NCBI RefSeq assembly: GCF_020179385.1
Contig: NZ_JAIBLJ010000008.1
Location: 1-64,000, forward strand
Direction of reading: 5' to 3'
Length of the DNA: 64,000 nt
From: Alkalihalobacillus sp. YIM B00296
Lineage (GTDB): Bacteria; Bacillota; Bacilli; Bacillales; Fictibacillaceae
Under the pieces are notes generated by a model. The model was given only the letters and a program-made list of their open reading frames with translations, was not told the DNA's origin and did not search any database. The translations under genes were made by a program, and so were the position numbers. Within the stretch, counting starts at the first letter, position 1. Each line of letters begins with the position of its first letter. Below, in pieces: positions 1 to 7,539 of the stretch.

Positions 1-569
1 TTTTGAACATCTGCCGTTAGATATTTCTGAATTTCTTTGCTACTCAGTTCCTTTGATTCTTTGATTTTGACCTTGGTTCTCCAGTTTTTAGGTATGAGAG
101 GATCTAAATCTTCCGTTGTTGCTGCCAGTGTGTTTTTTGTGAATCGTTGGGGAAGGATGGATGTCAGTAGTGGTGATAACAACACACCACCCAGAAGAAT
201 CCCTCCCTTTTTGACGAACGAACGTCTTCTCTGGTACTCGACAGGGGTGACAGCATTCTTCGTGAACCAGGGGACTCCAGCTTCTCGGATTGTCCTGGAT
301 ATACGTAAGGACCTGCGAATGCCCAGTCCTTTCAGGAGATACGCTTGCATGCGAATCCCTGTATAGACTTTCGGTATTTTATGATCGTTCACTTCAAGAA
401 TGGTTGGCTCAAATGTCCAGTCGGGTTTGGCTTGATTTAACAGTTCTTTCATCGCGGGGTTATGAAGGCTTCGAATCGTCAGCCATCCGTTGCTTTCCTT
501 TTCAATTGAAGTGGCAAGATTGATGCAAACGGAACAATTGGAATCAAAGAGCAAATATCGCTTTACCAT
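1..569 (-). CDS. DUF393/DCC-type thiol-disulfide protein with membrane or Tat-like segment, 3' end outside window
   Basis: The frame is open from ATG at 569 to the window edge (189 codons seen), so the gene is incomplete. A ribosome site AAGAGGTG sits just upstream. The N-terminus starts MVKRYLLFDSNCSVC, with a CxxC at residues 12-15 placed as in DCC (DUF393) proteins, which are thioredoxin-fold-like putative thiol-disulfide oxidoreductases. Around residues 113-140 comes RRRSFVKKGG followed by a hydrophobic stretch, resembling either a membrane anchor or an internal Tat-type signal. A charged region follows and the frame exits the window. No partner gene is visible. Family call is by motif only; substrate unknown. 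Confidence 0.6.
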   Translation of the reverse strand, partial: MVKRYLLFDSNCSVCINLATSIEKESNGWLTIRSLHNPAMKELLNQAKPDWTFEPTILEVNDHKIPKVYTGIRMQAYLLKGLGIRRSLRISRTIREAGVPWFTKNAVTPVEYQRRRSFVKKGGILLGGVLLSPLLTSILPQRFTKNTLAATTEDLDPLIPKNWRTKVKIKESKELSSKEIQKYLTADVQ

Positions 570-751
570 AATATCACCTCTTAATAGATTTTCTCTTAAA
601 ACACATATTCCTGGCTTATCAAGATGGAATCTCGCTTATATTCCAGAGAGTAAAGGGTAAGGCTATTGTCGATGGAATCTACTGCATCCATTCCGGATAA
701 TCCAAATACATTTTTTGATTCTTAGGATGCGTTTGTAGAGGAGGTGTGACA

Positions 752-865
752 GTGATTCTGATTTTCTCGATGAAACTCGGCAGGAATGTTCAACTTTTTA
801 TCACTTCCTTTTTTAGTGAATTCTCTTCATCTCTTCTTTTATTGAGGTTATATAAAGAAAAATGA
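752..865 (+). CDS. possible 37-aa hydrophobic peptide
   Basis: A GTG start at 752 is preceded by a near-perfect AGGAGGTG site, and the frame runs 37 codons to TGA at 863. The product is hydrophobic and serine-rich in its second half and ends LLRLYKEK. It lies in the gap between the partial gene on the left and the XRE gene on the right; nothing else is visible there. The strong ribosome site is the only support. It could be chance. Confidence 0.22.
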   Translation: MILIFSMKLGRNVQLFITSFFSEFSSSLLLLRLYKEK

Positions 866-866
866 A

Positions 867-883
867 CGATAAATTATTTATCG
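867..883. promoter_or_regulatory. CGATA-N7-TATCG palindrome at 3' end of the left XRE gene
   Basis: The 17-mer CGATAAATTATTTATCG overlaps the last codons and stop of the minus-strand XRE gene. It matches the array upstream of the same gene (1105-1212), so it may be an outlying repressor site. Identity of the bound protein is inferred. Confidence 0.4.
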
Positions 884-1089
884 TAAAAGTCAAAAAAAAG
901 ATCAGGAAACAAGTATTTCATGTTTTTTTTAAAGTAATTTTCATATTTAATCATTGTTTTAAGACCAGGGTTTACCACTCCTTTTTCAAGTTTCCTTACA
1001 TAAATTGCAGAGATTCCAATACGGTCCGCCAGTTCTTTTTGTGTGAGATTTTGATTTCTACGTAATTTAATTAAGAGTTTGCGTTCCAT
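874..1089 (-). CDS. XRE-family helix-turn-helix regulator, 71 aa
   Basis: A compact Cro/CI-type DNA-binding protein. The HTH spans about residues 10-55 (RRNQNLTQKELADRIGIS, then the recognition helix region AIYVRKLEKG), and the tail is short with no effector domain. GTGAGGAG lies 6 nt before the ATG. It is divergent from a second XRE gene at 1276. The shared intergenic DNA carries four copies of a CGATA-N7-TATCG palindrome and a fifth lies at its own 3' end, so autoregulation is likely but inferred. Small XRE pairs like this are common near prophage, ICE or toxin-antitoxin remnants; no such element is seen nearby. Confidence 0.85.
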   Translation of the reverse strand: MERKLLIKLRRNQNLTQKELADRIGISAIYVRKLEKGVVNPGLKTMIKYENYFKKNMKYLFPDLFFDFYDK

Positions 1090-1104
1090 TTCTTTTTCTC
1101 CTCA

Positions 1105-1212
1105 CGATAAATTTTCTATCGTTGAACACACTATACCATGATAAGTTTTTTATCGTCAACGATATTTTGATAATTATTTTATCTTTTAAAGAAAACGATA
1201 CATTTTTTATCT
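1105..1212. promoter_or_regulatory. operator array: four CGATA-N7-TATCG palindromes between divergent XRE genes
   Basis: Sites at 1105-1121 (perfect arms), 1139-1155 (first base changed), 1168-1184 (both outer bases changed) and 1196-1212 (last base changed) share the 5-7-5 form. Centres are 34, 29 and 28 bp apart. The first site sits directly upstream of the ribosome site of the left gene; the last lies in the leader of the right gene. The arrangement is typical of a cooperative repressor switch. Binding is inferred. Confidence 0.6.
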
Positions 1213-1275
1213 ATAATAATATGTACACACATCTGAACATTCGATTTATAGTGTTACCTGAAAGGAATGAGCCAT

Positions 1276-1596
1276 ATGATGGGTTCACGATTGAAAAACC
1301 TTCGAGGAAAAAAGACCCAGGAAGAAATTGCGAGAAAATTAGGAATCTCAAGAGCTCGATATTCTCATTATGAAAATAATAGAGTAGAACCAGATTCAGA
1401 ATTACTTGGAAAGATAGCAGATATTTTTGGTGTTTCTACCGATTACTTACTAGGTCGTACACATGATCCTTATACTCAAAAACCAGTTAGAGAAAATGAT
1501 GACTGTGAAAACCTTACTAAAGAGGAAAAAGATTATCTTAAACTTCAGTTAGAAATTTTTAGAAAGATAAAAGAAAAAGATAAGAACGAATCCTGA
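1276..1596 (+). CDS. XRE-family regulator with acidic/charged tail, about 106 aa
   Basis: The N-terminal HTH reads GSRLKNLRGKKTQEEIARKL, followed by GISRARYSHYENNRVEPDSE and IADIFGVSTDYLLGRT, a canonical SinR/Xre-type domain. The last 40 residues are highly charged. An upstream ATG at 1267 abuts the ribosome site (AAAGGA at 1261-1266), so ATG 1276 or 1279 is the better start. It is divergent from the XRE gene at 874 and downstream of the operator array. It is probably the second regulator of a two-repressor switch; targets unknown. Confidence 0.85.
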   Translation: MMGSRLKNLRGKKTQEEIARKLGISRARYSHYENNRVEPDSELLGKIADIFGVSTDYLLGRTHDPYTQKPVRENDDCENLTKEEKDYLKLQLEIFRKIKEKDKNES

Positions 1597-1615
1597 AAGG
1601 AATAAATGAATACGA

Positions 1616-1660
1616 TACAAAATATAAGACACGTTACCATATCGTGTCTTATATTTTGTA
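1616..1660 (+). terminator. 18-bp perfect stem-loop after XRE gene
   Basis: TACAAAATATAAGACACG pairs perfectly with its inverse across a 9-nt loop. There is no clear T-run, but the position 20 nt after the stop fits a transcript end. Confidence 0.5.
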
Positions 1661-1714
1661 TTTAAATGTAAATATTTACCTTATATAAATATTTGGTTAA
1701 AAGGTGGGGGAGTT

Positions 1715-1873
1715 ATGTGAGCTTTTAGAAAAAATGATCGCCTAGGAGGATCTTCTTCATAGAAGTTCCGGCCCAAATCAAATACTAAATCTCAAATTCA
1801 GAGAAAGAAGGTAGAAAAACCTGAAGAAATTAGGGGAGCTAAGCGAACTATTCTTGGTGATTATGAGTTTTAA
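1715..1873 (+). pseudogene. decayed 52-codon small ORF with two in-frame stops
   Basis: GGTGGGGGAG precedes ATG at 1715. The next codon is TGA and codon 16 is TAG, yet the frame otherwise reads as a plausible basic peptide (AFRKNDRLGGSSS, then KSQIQRKKVEKPEEIRGAKR, then TILGDYEF) to TAA at 1871. The remaining gap to 2145 holds a short ORF and a repeat fragment. Family not recognised; the pseudogene call rests on the stops. Confidence 0.35.
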
Positions 1874-1923
1874 AAAAGAAAAAAATTTATTAAACACATA
1901 TAACCAGAAGGGAGGATATCCTT

Positions 1924-2007
1924 TTGAAAAGGAATTTATTAATTGGTTTACTCGCTTTTTGGTCTTTTTATATTAGTTCATTAATTACTTTTGATCTTCG
2001 TGGTTGA
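1924..2007 (+). CDS. possible 27-aa membrane peptide or truncated gene start
   Basis: GAAGGGAGG precedes TTG at 1924. The frame encodes a basic start and one hydrophobic helix, then stops at TGA 2005 inside a fragment of the dispersed repeat (1996-2030). It looks like a gene start cut off by the repeat. Confidence 0.2.
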   Translation: MKRNLLIGLLAFWSFYISSLITFDLRG

Positions 2008-2030
2008 CCAGGGCGTTTACGCTTTTCTTA
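1996..2030 (+). repeat. fragment of dispersed element R1
   Basis: The segment matches the right end of the full copies at 13681-13849 and 50974-51150 (shared words such as TTCGTGG, CAGGGCGTTT and GCTTTTCTTA). Confidence 0.6.
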
Positions 2031-2145
2031 ATTAAATTGGTGGTCATTCCTCCAACGAATAAACCCTTGTAAGAAGATAGGCAAATATTGCTTAGTAATC
2101 CTATAGCTTACCAGGTGAAGTCGATCGGTCGATATTCGGCTTTTC

Positions 2146-3720
2146 TTATTCTGCAAAAAGAGAAAGGATATATTCTTTCAGATCAACCATTCGACGAAAC
2201 CTTGGCTCTTTGTCTGTTCCAGTTATGATCATAGCAGCTAACGTATCATCTTTATGAATTCCGCCATGTTCCCCACCATCAGGATGAATCGGTGCGGTCT
2301 CAGAGAAAAAAGAATAGCCTGGTTTGGCAGTTAATATCAAAACAGGTTCATCATGACTATGAAGCGCGCTTTCCAACTGATTAAGCACATCTGGATAATC
2401 ACCATATCCGATCGTTCCTTGCGGCTTTACTTGTAACGATAAAATATCTCGGTTTCCCTCCAAAGTCCATGATTGAGCGTACTCATCCTTCCATTTACCG
2501 CCAGCCTTATATCGAAACACTCCTTGTTCATCGGGACTGATGACATTGACCCAGCCATTCTCCACCCATGCTCCAAAAGCTATTCGCTTATCTTTTATCC
2601 CCGTTTCCGCCAACTCGGATAATGGGTCATGATTCTTGACAGAGTAGACATACGTCATTCTGTGGTTATTTCCGAATGCGATATCACCTTTGCTTACCTT
2701 GCCTCCGAAAGGAGCAATTGTATATTTTTTATATAATCGTTCCAAATTAATAGTCAGTTTATCTTTGTCTTTAACTGTTTCGGTTTGTCCGTGATCACCA
2801 ATGACAATGAAGATATGATCCTTCATCGCTTCCTCCCAACTTCCAGAAGCACTTAAAATCTCACCAAGATAGTTGTCAGCTTTTTGGAGACCTTCTTTAT
2901 AAAGTGGACCATTTTTATGTGCTTCTTTATCAAAATCAGGAAAATAAACGATTGAAAAATCCGGAAGCCGTTGCTGCTTCATTAATGCCTTTACAATTTC
3001 TGCTGAATAATGATCCGTGATCCCGAACTTTTGAAAAATAGAATCAGGTAAATTCATATTGAACTCTGGAGCTGACAATTTACCAAAAGCCAATAAATCC
3101 GGACCTTTTGTCTTATAGGCTCTGGGAGAGTTTGTGAACTTGCTGATAGGATAAGGTACTGTCAATTTGTGATCTGTACTGCCTCGATAGACTAACGTAT
3201 TGACCGAACCTGTTGATACTCCCTGTTGGTGTAAGTTCTCAAAGACCGTTGTTACGTCTTTGCTTAAATGTTCATTGTTCAGGTTATGAAGCGTATCAGC
3301 CAATACGTTTTGTGCACCTTTTTTTCTCATCACTTCAAATGAGGTGCCATAATCGACCAATCGATCCTCCTCGGCCGAATACCACGTTAAACCTGGAATT
3401 TTATGTTCATCCGGCATCTCACCTGTTAAAATCGTACTTTCTATAGTGACTGACATTGTAGGGAAAGGAGCTATCAGGTCTTCATAAAGTCTACCATTCG
3501 AGGCAAGAAACTTTAGAGCCGGAAAGTCATTATCGGCAAAACCTTTATGTAAAAGTTCAGAGGTCATTGAATCGATGATGATCAATACAACCTTTTTCCG
3601 ACCTGATTGTTCACTTGTTTGCAACAAGCCATCCTTTTCATTGGAGTCAAGGATAATCGCTACAAAAATCATTGAGCTTAAGACCAGAAACAATAGTAAG
3701 AATGTGTATTTCTTCATCAT
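2146..3720 (-). CDS. membrane-anchored alkaline phosphatase/phosphodiesterase superfamily protein
   Basis: An N-terminal basic-hydrophobic segment (MMKKYTFLLLFLVLSS) serves as signal or anchor, followed by an alkaline-phosphatase/NPP fold. Metal-site motifs visible are VVLIIIDSMTSELL near residue 45, YFPDFDKEAHKNGP near 260, IVIGDHGQTET near 310 and GGEHGGIHKDD near the C-terminus. It likely hydrolyses an extracytoplasmic phosphodiester or phosphomonoester. ATG 3720 is preferred over GTG 3729 because GTGGGTG is its ribosome site. It lies with two lipid-kinase-fold genes and a glycosyltransferase, so a lipid headgroup or lipid-anchored polymer is a plausible substrate (inferred). The exact class (nucleotide pyrophosphatase versus phosphoglycerol transferase-like) is unresolved. 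Confidence 0.85.
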   Translation of the reverse strand: MMKKYTFLLLFLVLSSMIFVAIILDSNEKDGLLQTSEQSGRKKVVLIIIDSMTSELLHKGFADNDFPALKFLASNGRLYEDLIAPFPTMSVTIESTILTGEMPDEHKIPGLTWYSAEEDRLVDYGTSFEVMRKKGAQNVLADTLHNLNNEHLSKDVTTVFENLHQQGVSTGSVNTLVYRGSTDHKLTVPYPISKFTNSPRAYKTKGPDLLAFGKLSAPEFNMNLPDSIFQKFGITDHYSAEIVKALMKQQRLPDFSIVYFPDFDKEAHKNGPLYKEGLQKADNYLGEILSASGSWEEAMKDHIFIVIGDHGQTETVKDKDKLTINLERLYKKYTIAPFGGKVSKGDIAFGNNHRMTYVYSVKNHDPLSELAETGIKDKRIAFGAWVENGWVNVISPDEQGVFRYKAGGKWKDEYAQSWTLEGNRDILSLQVKPQGTIGYGDYPDVLNQLESALHSHDEPVLILTAKPGYSFFSETAPIHPDGGEHGGIHKDDTLAAMIITGTDKEPRFRRMVDLKEYILSLFAE

Positions 3721-3846
3721 TGCACCCACTATGTTTGAATAATTGAAACGTTTACTCGAATTGTTGTTTTATTATCCTTTCGTTATTTTTACTTTTTATT
3801 CGATTTCATAAAGATTGCATTGTGATGGTTCCTTTAAGGATATTTA

Positions 3847-3990
3847 ATGATAAACGAAATTGATGAATATTGGTGGAGTAGGTATAAGGATGGAATACTG
3901 CTATTGGAAGTGTTTCTTTGGTTCCATATGGTGCTTATTGGAATTAATTTCATCTTTGCATATTTTATAAGTCAAAACTTCACACTATAA
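3847..3990 (+). CDS. small membrane protein, 47 aa
   Basis: ATG 3847 follows TAAGGAT at a normal distance. The product starts MINEIDEYWWSRYKDG and has one hydrophobic helix from about residue 17 to 42. It is the first of three short same-strand ORFs between the phosphatase and the lipid-kinase gene. Coding character (RBS, amphipathic N-terminus, clean helix) looks real. No family recognised. Confidence 0.5.
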   Translation: MINEIDEYWWSRYKDGILLLEVFLWFHMVLIGINFIFAYFISQNFTL

Positions 3991-4018
3991 GAGAAATAAA
4001 AATATGGTGGGGTAAAGA

Positions 4019-4159
4019 ATGAAATTTGGAACAAAAATCTTTTCAGTCGCGGCCTTGGGAATATCGTTGTTTACTTTCTATCGTTATAGAGAACGATTTA
4101 CAATCGATGCGATGGTCAGGAGCTTTTCAATACCTATTCAAGATATTGAAAAGAAATAA
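4019..4159 (+). CDS. small basic protein with one hydrophobic segment, 46 aa
   Basis: GGTGGGG lies 6-7 nt before ATG 4019. The product (MKFGTKIFSVAALGISLFTF, then a basic and mixed tail ending IQDIEKK) looks like a secreted or single-pass peptide. It starts 28 nt after the preceding small ORF, so the two are probably cotranscribed. No family recognised. Confidence 0.5.
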   Translation: MKFGTKIFSVAALGISLFTFYRYRERFTIDAMVRSFSIPIQDIEKK

Positions 4160-4194
4160 AAGCGTTTTATGATTTTCTAAAGGGGGCGGTGTGC

Positions 4195-4296
4195 TTGCAG
4201 CTTTTTTTCGATGGTCTACTGGATAAATTCAAAAAAACGGTCATGGCCTTATATGAATTTGAGTATGACGAGTTGTTTTACAAACTCAAAAAGTAA
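4195..4296 (+). CDS. small charged protein, 33 aa, TTG start
   Basis: AAAGGGGGCGGTG precedes TTG 4195. The product is QLFFDGLLDKFKKTVMALYE followed by FEYDELFYKLKK, an amphipathic peptide. It sits 35 nt after the 46-aa ORF and ends 18 nt before the convergent lipid-kinase stop. Third member of a putative micro-operon; function unknown. Confidence 0.45.
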   Translation: MQLFFDGLLDKFKKTVMALYEFEYDELFYKLKK

Positions 4297-4314
4297 GTTG
4301 TAAATACAACGTTT

Positions 4315-5217
4315 TCAAACAATGTAGAGGCTTTTTTGTCTGTTCCGGATGGTCAAAGGGGTCTGTCCCATGATTTCACCATCTGCGTGCACGATAGAAG
4401 GAACCTTAGATTCGACTTGGACTTCTTTACAACGAAATGTTTCAACACAATGGTGATCGATATGGTCACCCTTATAAACTTGTGGAAACAACTTAAGAAG
4501 TTCCCATCTCTTCAGATTGGAAACAATGCATACATCCAGCCATCCATCATCTGGTTCGGCCGCTGGTGATATTCTCATTCCCCCACCATAAAAGCTCGAA
4601 TTTGCAACCGCTACAAGCCAAACATTCGGGAACGTTTTTCTCTCGCCATCTATCGTTAATGTAAGGTTCGAAGGAGTGTAACCCCTTAAGACATTTAATA
4701 CACTTAGTACATAACTGACTTTCCCCATCCGTAGGGTATTCATGATTCCCTTATACTTCGACTCATTCGTTTCTAAGGCTACCTGGCCATCAAATCCGAT
4801 CCCGGCTACAGTAGAGTAAAACCGAGGCTCATCATTATGTTTCAATATCTCTCCAACGTCAATTGCTTTTATTTTCCCTTCTAACACATGATTCAATGCC
4901 ATTCTCCATTTCAACGGGATGTTCAGCTCTCTGCAGAGATCATTTCCAGACCCTGTCGGCAAAATACCTAAAGGGACATCGGTACCGACCAATGCATTGA
5001 CCACTTCATTGACAGTACCATCACCGCCAACTGCTACAATCACTTTCGGATTATTTTCATTCATCAGATCATAAGCCAGTTGGGTACCATGCCCTTTTTG
5101 GCGAGTAACCCTATAGCAATAAGGGAGTTGTCGTTCTTTCAGAATCAGCTCCACCTTCTCCCATATCTTAGCTCCCCTACCATTTCCAGAATACTTATTG
5201 ACGATAAAGCCATACAT
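4315..5217 (-). CDS. diacylglycerol/lipid kinase family protein (YegS/BmrU type), 300 aa
   Basis: A DAGK catalytic fold of usual length: N-terminal NKYSGNGRG, the ATP-binding GGDGTVNEVVNAL at residues 64-76, GTGSGNDLCREL near 93-104, and C-terminal PDDGWLDV and HADGE, the last matching the catalytic-acid region of DgkB-like kinases. It should phosphorylate a lipid or lipid-like alcohol at the membrane. It is second in a two-gene unit 30 nt downstream of a paralogue; GGGTGAT precedes the ATG. Compared with its neighbour it keeps all hallmark motifs, so it is likely the active kinase. The actual lipid is unknown. Confidence 0.9.
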   Translation of the reverse strand: MYGFIVNKYSGNGRGAKIWEKVELILKERQLPYCYRVTRQKGHGTQLAYDLMNENNPKVIVAVGGDGTVNEVVNALVGTDVPLGILPTGSGNDLCRELNIPLKWRMALNHVLEGKIKAIDVGEILKHNDEPRFYSTVAGIGFDGQVALETNESKYKGIMNTLRMGKVSYVLSVLNVLRGYTPSNLTLTIDGERKTFPNVWLVAVANSSFYGGGMRISPAAEPDDGWLDVCIVSNLKRWELLKLFPQVYKGDHIDHHCVETFRCKEVQVESKVPSIVHADGEIMGQTPLTIRNRQKSLYIV

Positions 5218-5247
5218 ATGATCACCCGTTCTTCCAAAATTATCTGG

Positions 5248-6144
5248 TTATTTTGAAGTATAGACATTTAGGTGCGATGGCAATACCTCAAAGCTGAAAT
5301 TGTTGAGGTAGACTTGTTCCCCATCCAGGTTGAAAGGCATGGTTTCTGAAAATGAGAATTCCACAGAACGCACGGATTGATACTCAAAGGATGTGACTTT
5401 ATGAGGTAAATGAATCATTTTTGACAACAATGTAAAAAACAGTCTGATTTTATCTTGATTTCGCAAGGCTAATAAATGAAAATGACCATCCTTACGATTT
5501 GCAGTATCAATTAAACGTTCAAAAGGGCCTAAAGCATTTCCATTCATGATCAGGAATAGTGAGAGATCCTGTAAAACGTTAGTTTGCGAAAGAGTGATCG
5601 ATATATCGGATGTTTGTTTTGTGAATAGATAGGTTCTTAGAAAGGAAAGACAATAAGCCATTTCACCAAGCCATGATTTAAGGATCGGGGACGTGTTATA
5701 TGTGATATCAGTCAACCAGCCTGCAGCAGCGATATTCCCAAAGTATCGGTTTCCGATTTTTCCGATATCGATCGGTTTGATCGTTTGCTTATCAATGAGA
5801 GGGATAATATCAAGAAGTTTGTTGGGCATTCCTAAGTACTTTGCGAATTCATTGCTGGTGCCAACCGGGATGATGCCGATGTTCGGCCTGTATCCTTCGA
5901 CGGAAATGGACTGGATACATCTGTTGACTGTTCCATCCCCTCCTAAGATAAAGATAGAGTGCACTTTTCGTTTACATGCATCAGTGATGGGACCTTCCAC
6001 TTGCTCGAAATGTTCAATTGTATGGATGTCCAGGTCAAATCCAAGATCTGAAAGGTGCTCGATCAATTTTGGTACATGTTTATGATTTTTTCTTTTTCCG
6101 CATTCGGGGTTATAGATGATTGTTGCTTTTTTAACTGTTGACAT
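5248..6144 (-). CDS. second diacylglycerol kinase-fold protein, 298 aa
   Basis: The same fold as its downstream neighbour: YNPECGKRKNHKHV at the start, GGDGTVNRCIQSI at about residues 68-80, then PVGTSNEFAKYLG where the usual motif is GTGSGNDLAR or GTANDFAR. The C-terminal NRKDGHFHLL and FNLDGEQ keep the catalytic-loop region. AAGAGGGC precedes ATG 6144. The gene leads a two-gene unit and is divergent from the dehydrogenase at 6286, leaving a 141-bp promoter region. Paralogous lipid kinases side by side suggest two lipid substrates or a heteromer; both ideas are inference. Confidence 0.85.
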   Translation of the reverse strand: MSTVKKATIIYNPECGKRKNHKHVPKLIEHLSDLGFDLDIHTIEHFEQVEGPITDACKRKVHSIFILGGDGTVNRCIQSISVEGYRPNIGIIPVGTSNEFAKYLGMPNKLLDIIPLIDKQTIKPIDIGKIGNRYFGNIAAAGWLTDITYNTSPILKSWLGEMAYCLSFLRTYLFTKQTSDISITLSQTNVLQDLSLFLIMNGNALGPFERLIDTANRKDGHFHLLALRNQDKIRLFFTLLSKMIHLPHKVTSFEYQSVRSVEFSFSETMPFNLDGEQVYLNNFSFEVLPSHLNVYTSK

Positions 6145-6285
6145 TTTAAAGCCCTCTTTTGGATTTATCGAACAATATTAATTTCTCCAGATCCCGCCAA
6201 ATTAGTCCTCAGATTGTTTATGAATATGAGATGAATAACCATTTCAATGTTGGATATATTATCCAAATAGAAGGGAGGTTGAGGA

Positions 6286-7509
6286 ATGAAAGCGATTCAG
6301 TTCAATTTCAGCAAATCAAGATACATATTCTCAAAAGTGGCTGGACGTTTTTCAACAAAAGCTTACTGGGACCCGCGATTCTCATGCTTACAGTACACAG
6401 ACCACCACCGGAAAGAATTACCGAACGATGATTGGGTGAGAGTTGAAGTCAAATATAGCGGAATTTGTGGAAGCGACTTGAACCTGATCTTTCTGAAAGA
6501 CAGTCCGGCAACTTCTCCCTATGTTTCCTTTCCATTTACGATCGGTCATGAAATCGTCGGAACTGTTACTGAAATAGGTGCGAATGTCAAGGGGGTTCAG
6601 AAGGGACAAAGGGTGGCAGTGGATCCTATTTTGTCTTGTGAAGTCAGAGGGATTGAAGAACCGTGCAGACCCTGTCAGGAACAGAACTACAGCTTATGTG
6701 AACGAAAGACAGAAGGCGCAATATCCCCAGGGTTATTGACTGGTGCCTGTCGGGATACTAGTGGAGGATGGAGCCCTTGCATCGTGGCGCATAAAAGTCA
6801 GATTTTCAGCCTTCCCGATGAAGTCGATGATTTGAACGGCGTTTTGGTGGAACCTTTCAGTTGTGCCATCCACAGTGTGATGAGGAGTCAACCGAGGAAA
6901 GGGGATACCGTATTGGTAATCGGTGGAGGGGTTCTTGGATTAAGTACAATTGCTGCAATTCGTGCCATGGACCTTCCTTGTAAAATTGTCAGCCTGGTCA
7001 AATATGGTTTCCAGGGAGAATTGGCCACCTATTACGGTGCTGATGAAGTTATCTATCTTTCTGGATCAGGCTATGATGAGGCTTTTGCAAAGGCAATCGA
7101 CGCTGCTGTTCTATCTCCTTTATTCGGTCCTAAGGTCATTGAGGGAGGAGCGGACATTGTATTTGAATGTGTCGGCAGGAAGCAGAGCATAAATGATGCT
7201 TTACGATTTACCAGGAATGGCGGAAGAGTCGTTCTGTTAGGACTGGCGGGGATCATGGATGGGATAGATTGGACGACCATCTGGTTGAATGAGTTGGAGA
7301 TAAAAGGGACTTTTGCCTATAGCACCGAGACATACCAAGGAAAGCGGATAAGGACCTTCGAGCTGGCGATCCAATTGATAAAAGAAGGTAAGGTTGATCT
7401 GTCACCAATGATTACCCACAGATTTCCGTTGGAAAACTATCAAAAAGCCTTAAGAGCTGTTGCAAGCAAAGGAAAAAAAGATGTAGTCAAAGTGGTTTTT
7501 GAACCATGA
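6286..7509 (+). CDS. zinc-dependent alcohol dehydrogenase-like oxidoreductase, 407 aa
   Basis: A medium-chain dehydrogenase. Catalytic zinc ligands are C61 (SGICGSDL), H88 (IGHEIVG) and E189 (VEPFSCAIH). The structural-zinc lobe has C118, C127, C130 and C138. The Rossmann motif is VIGGGVLGLS near 211-220. An N-terminal 30-residue extension (NFSKSRYIFSKVAGRFSTKA) is unusual for the family and may contact membrane or partner. GGGAGG precedes ATG 6286. The next gene, a class II aldolase-like protein, starts 30 nt downstream, so the two form an operon. It likely oxidises or reduces a polyol or its phosphate; substrate unknown. Confidence 0.88.
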   Translation: MKAIQFNFSKSRYIFSKVAGRFSTKAYWDPRFSCLQYTDHHRKELPNDDWVRVEVKYSGICGSDLNLIFLKDSPATSPYVSFPFTIGHEIVGTVTEIGANVKGVQKGQRVAVDPILSCEVRGIEEPCRPCQEQNYSLCERKTEGAISPGLLTGACRDTSGGWSPCIVAHKSQIFSLPDEVDDLNGVLVEPFSCAIHSVMRSQPRKGDTVLVIGGGVLGLSTIAAIRAMDLPCKIVSLVKYGFQGELATYYGADEVIYLSGSGYDEAFAKAIDAAVLSPLFGPKVIEGGADIVFECVGRKQSINDALRFTRNGGRVVLLGLAGIMDGIDWTTIWLNELEIKGTFAYSTETYQGKRIRTFELAIQLIKEGKVDLSPMITHRFPLENYQKALRAVASKGKKDVVKVVFEP

Positions 7510-7539
7510 TTTCGATCTATGAAAAGGAGTTGACAGAAG

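Noticed and set aside
37-523. Two plus-strand ORFs at 37-366 and 290-523
   Set aside because: They are antisense shadows of the DUF393-type gene on the minus strand, which has the ribosome site and recognisable motifs.
6159-6431. 90-codon ORF overlapping the start of the dehydrogenase gene
   Set aside because: It overlaps the dehydrogenase in another frame, without a ribosome site; the dehydrogenase start has GGGAGG.
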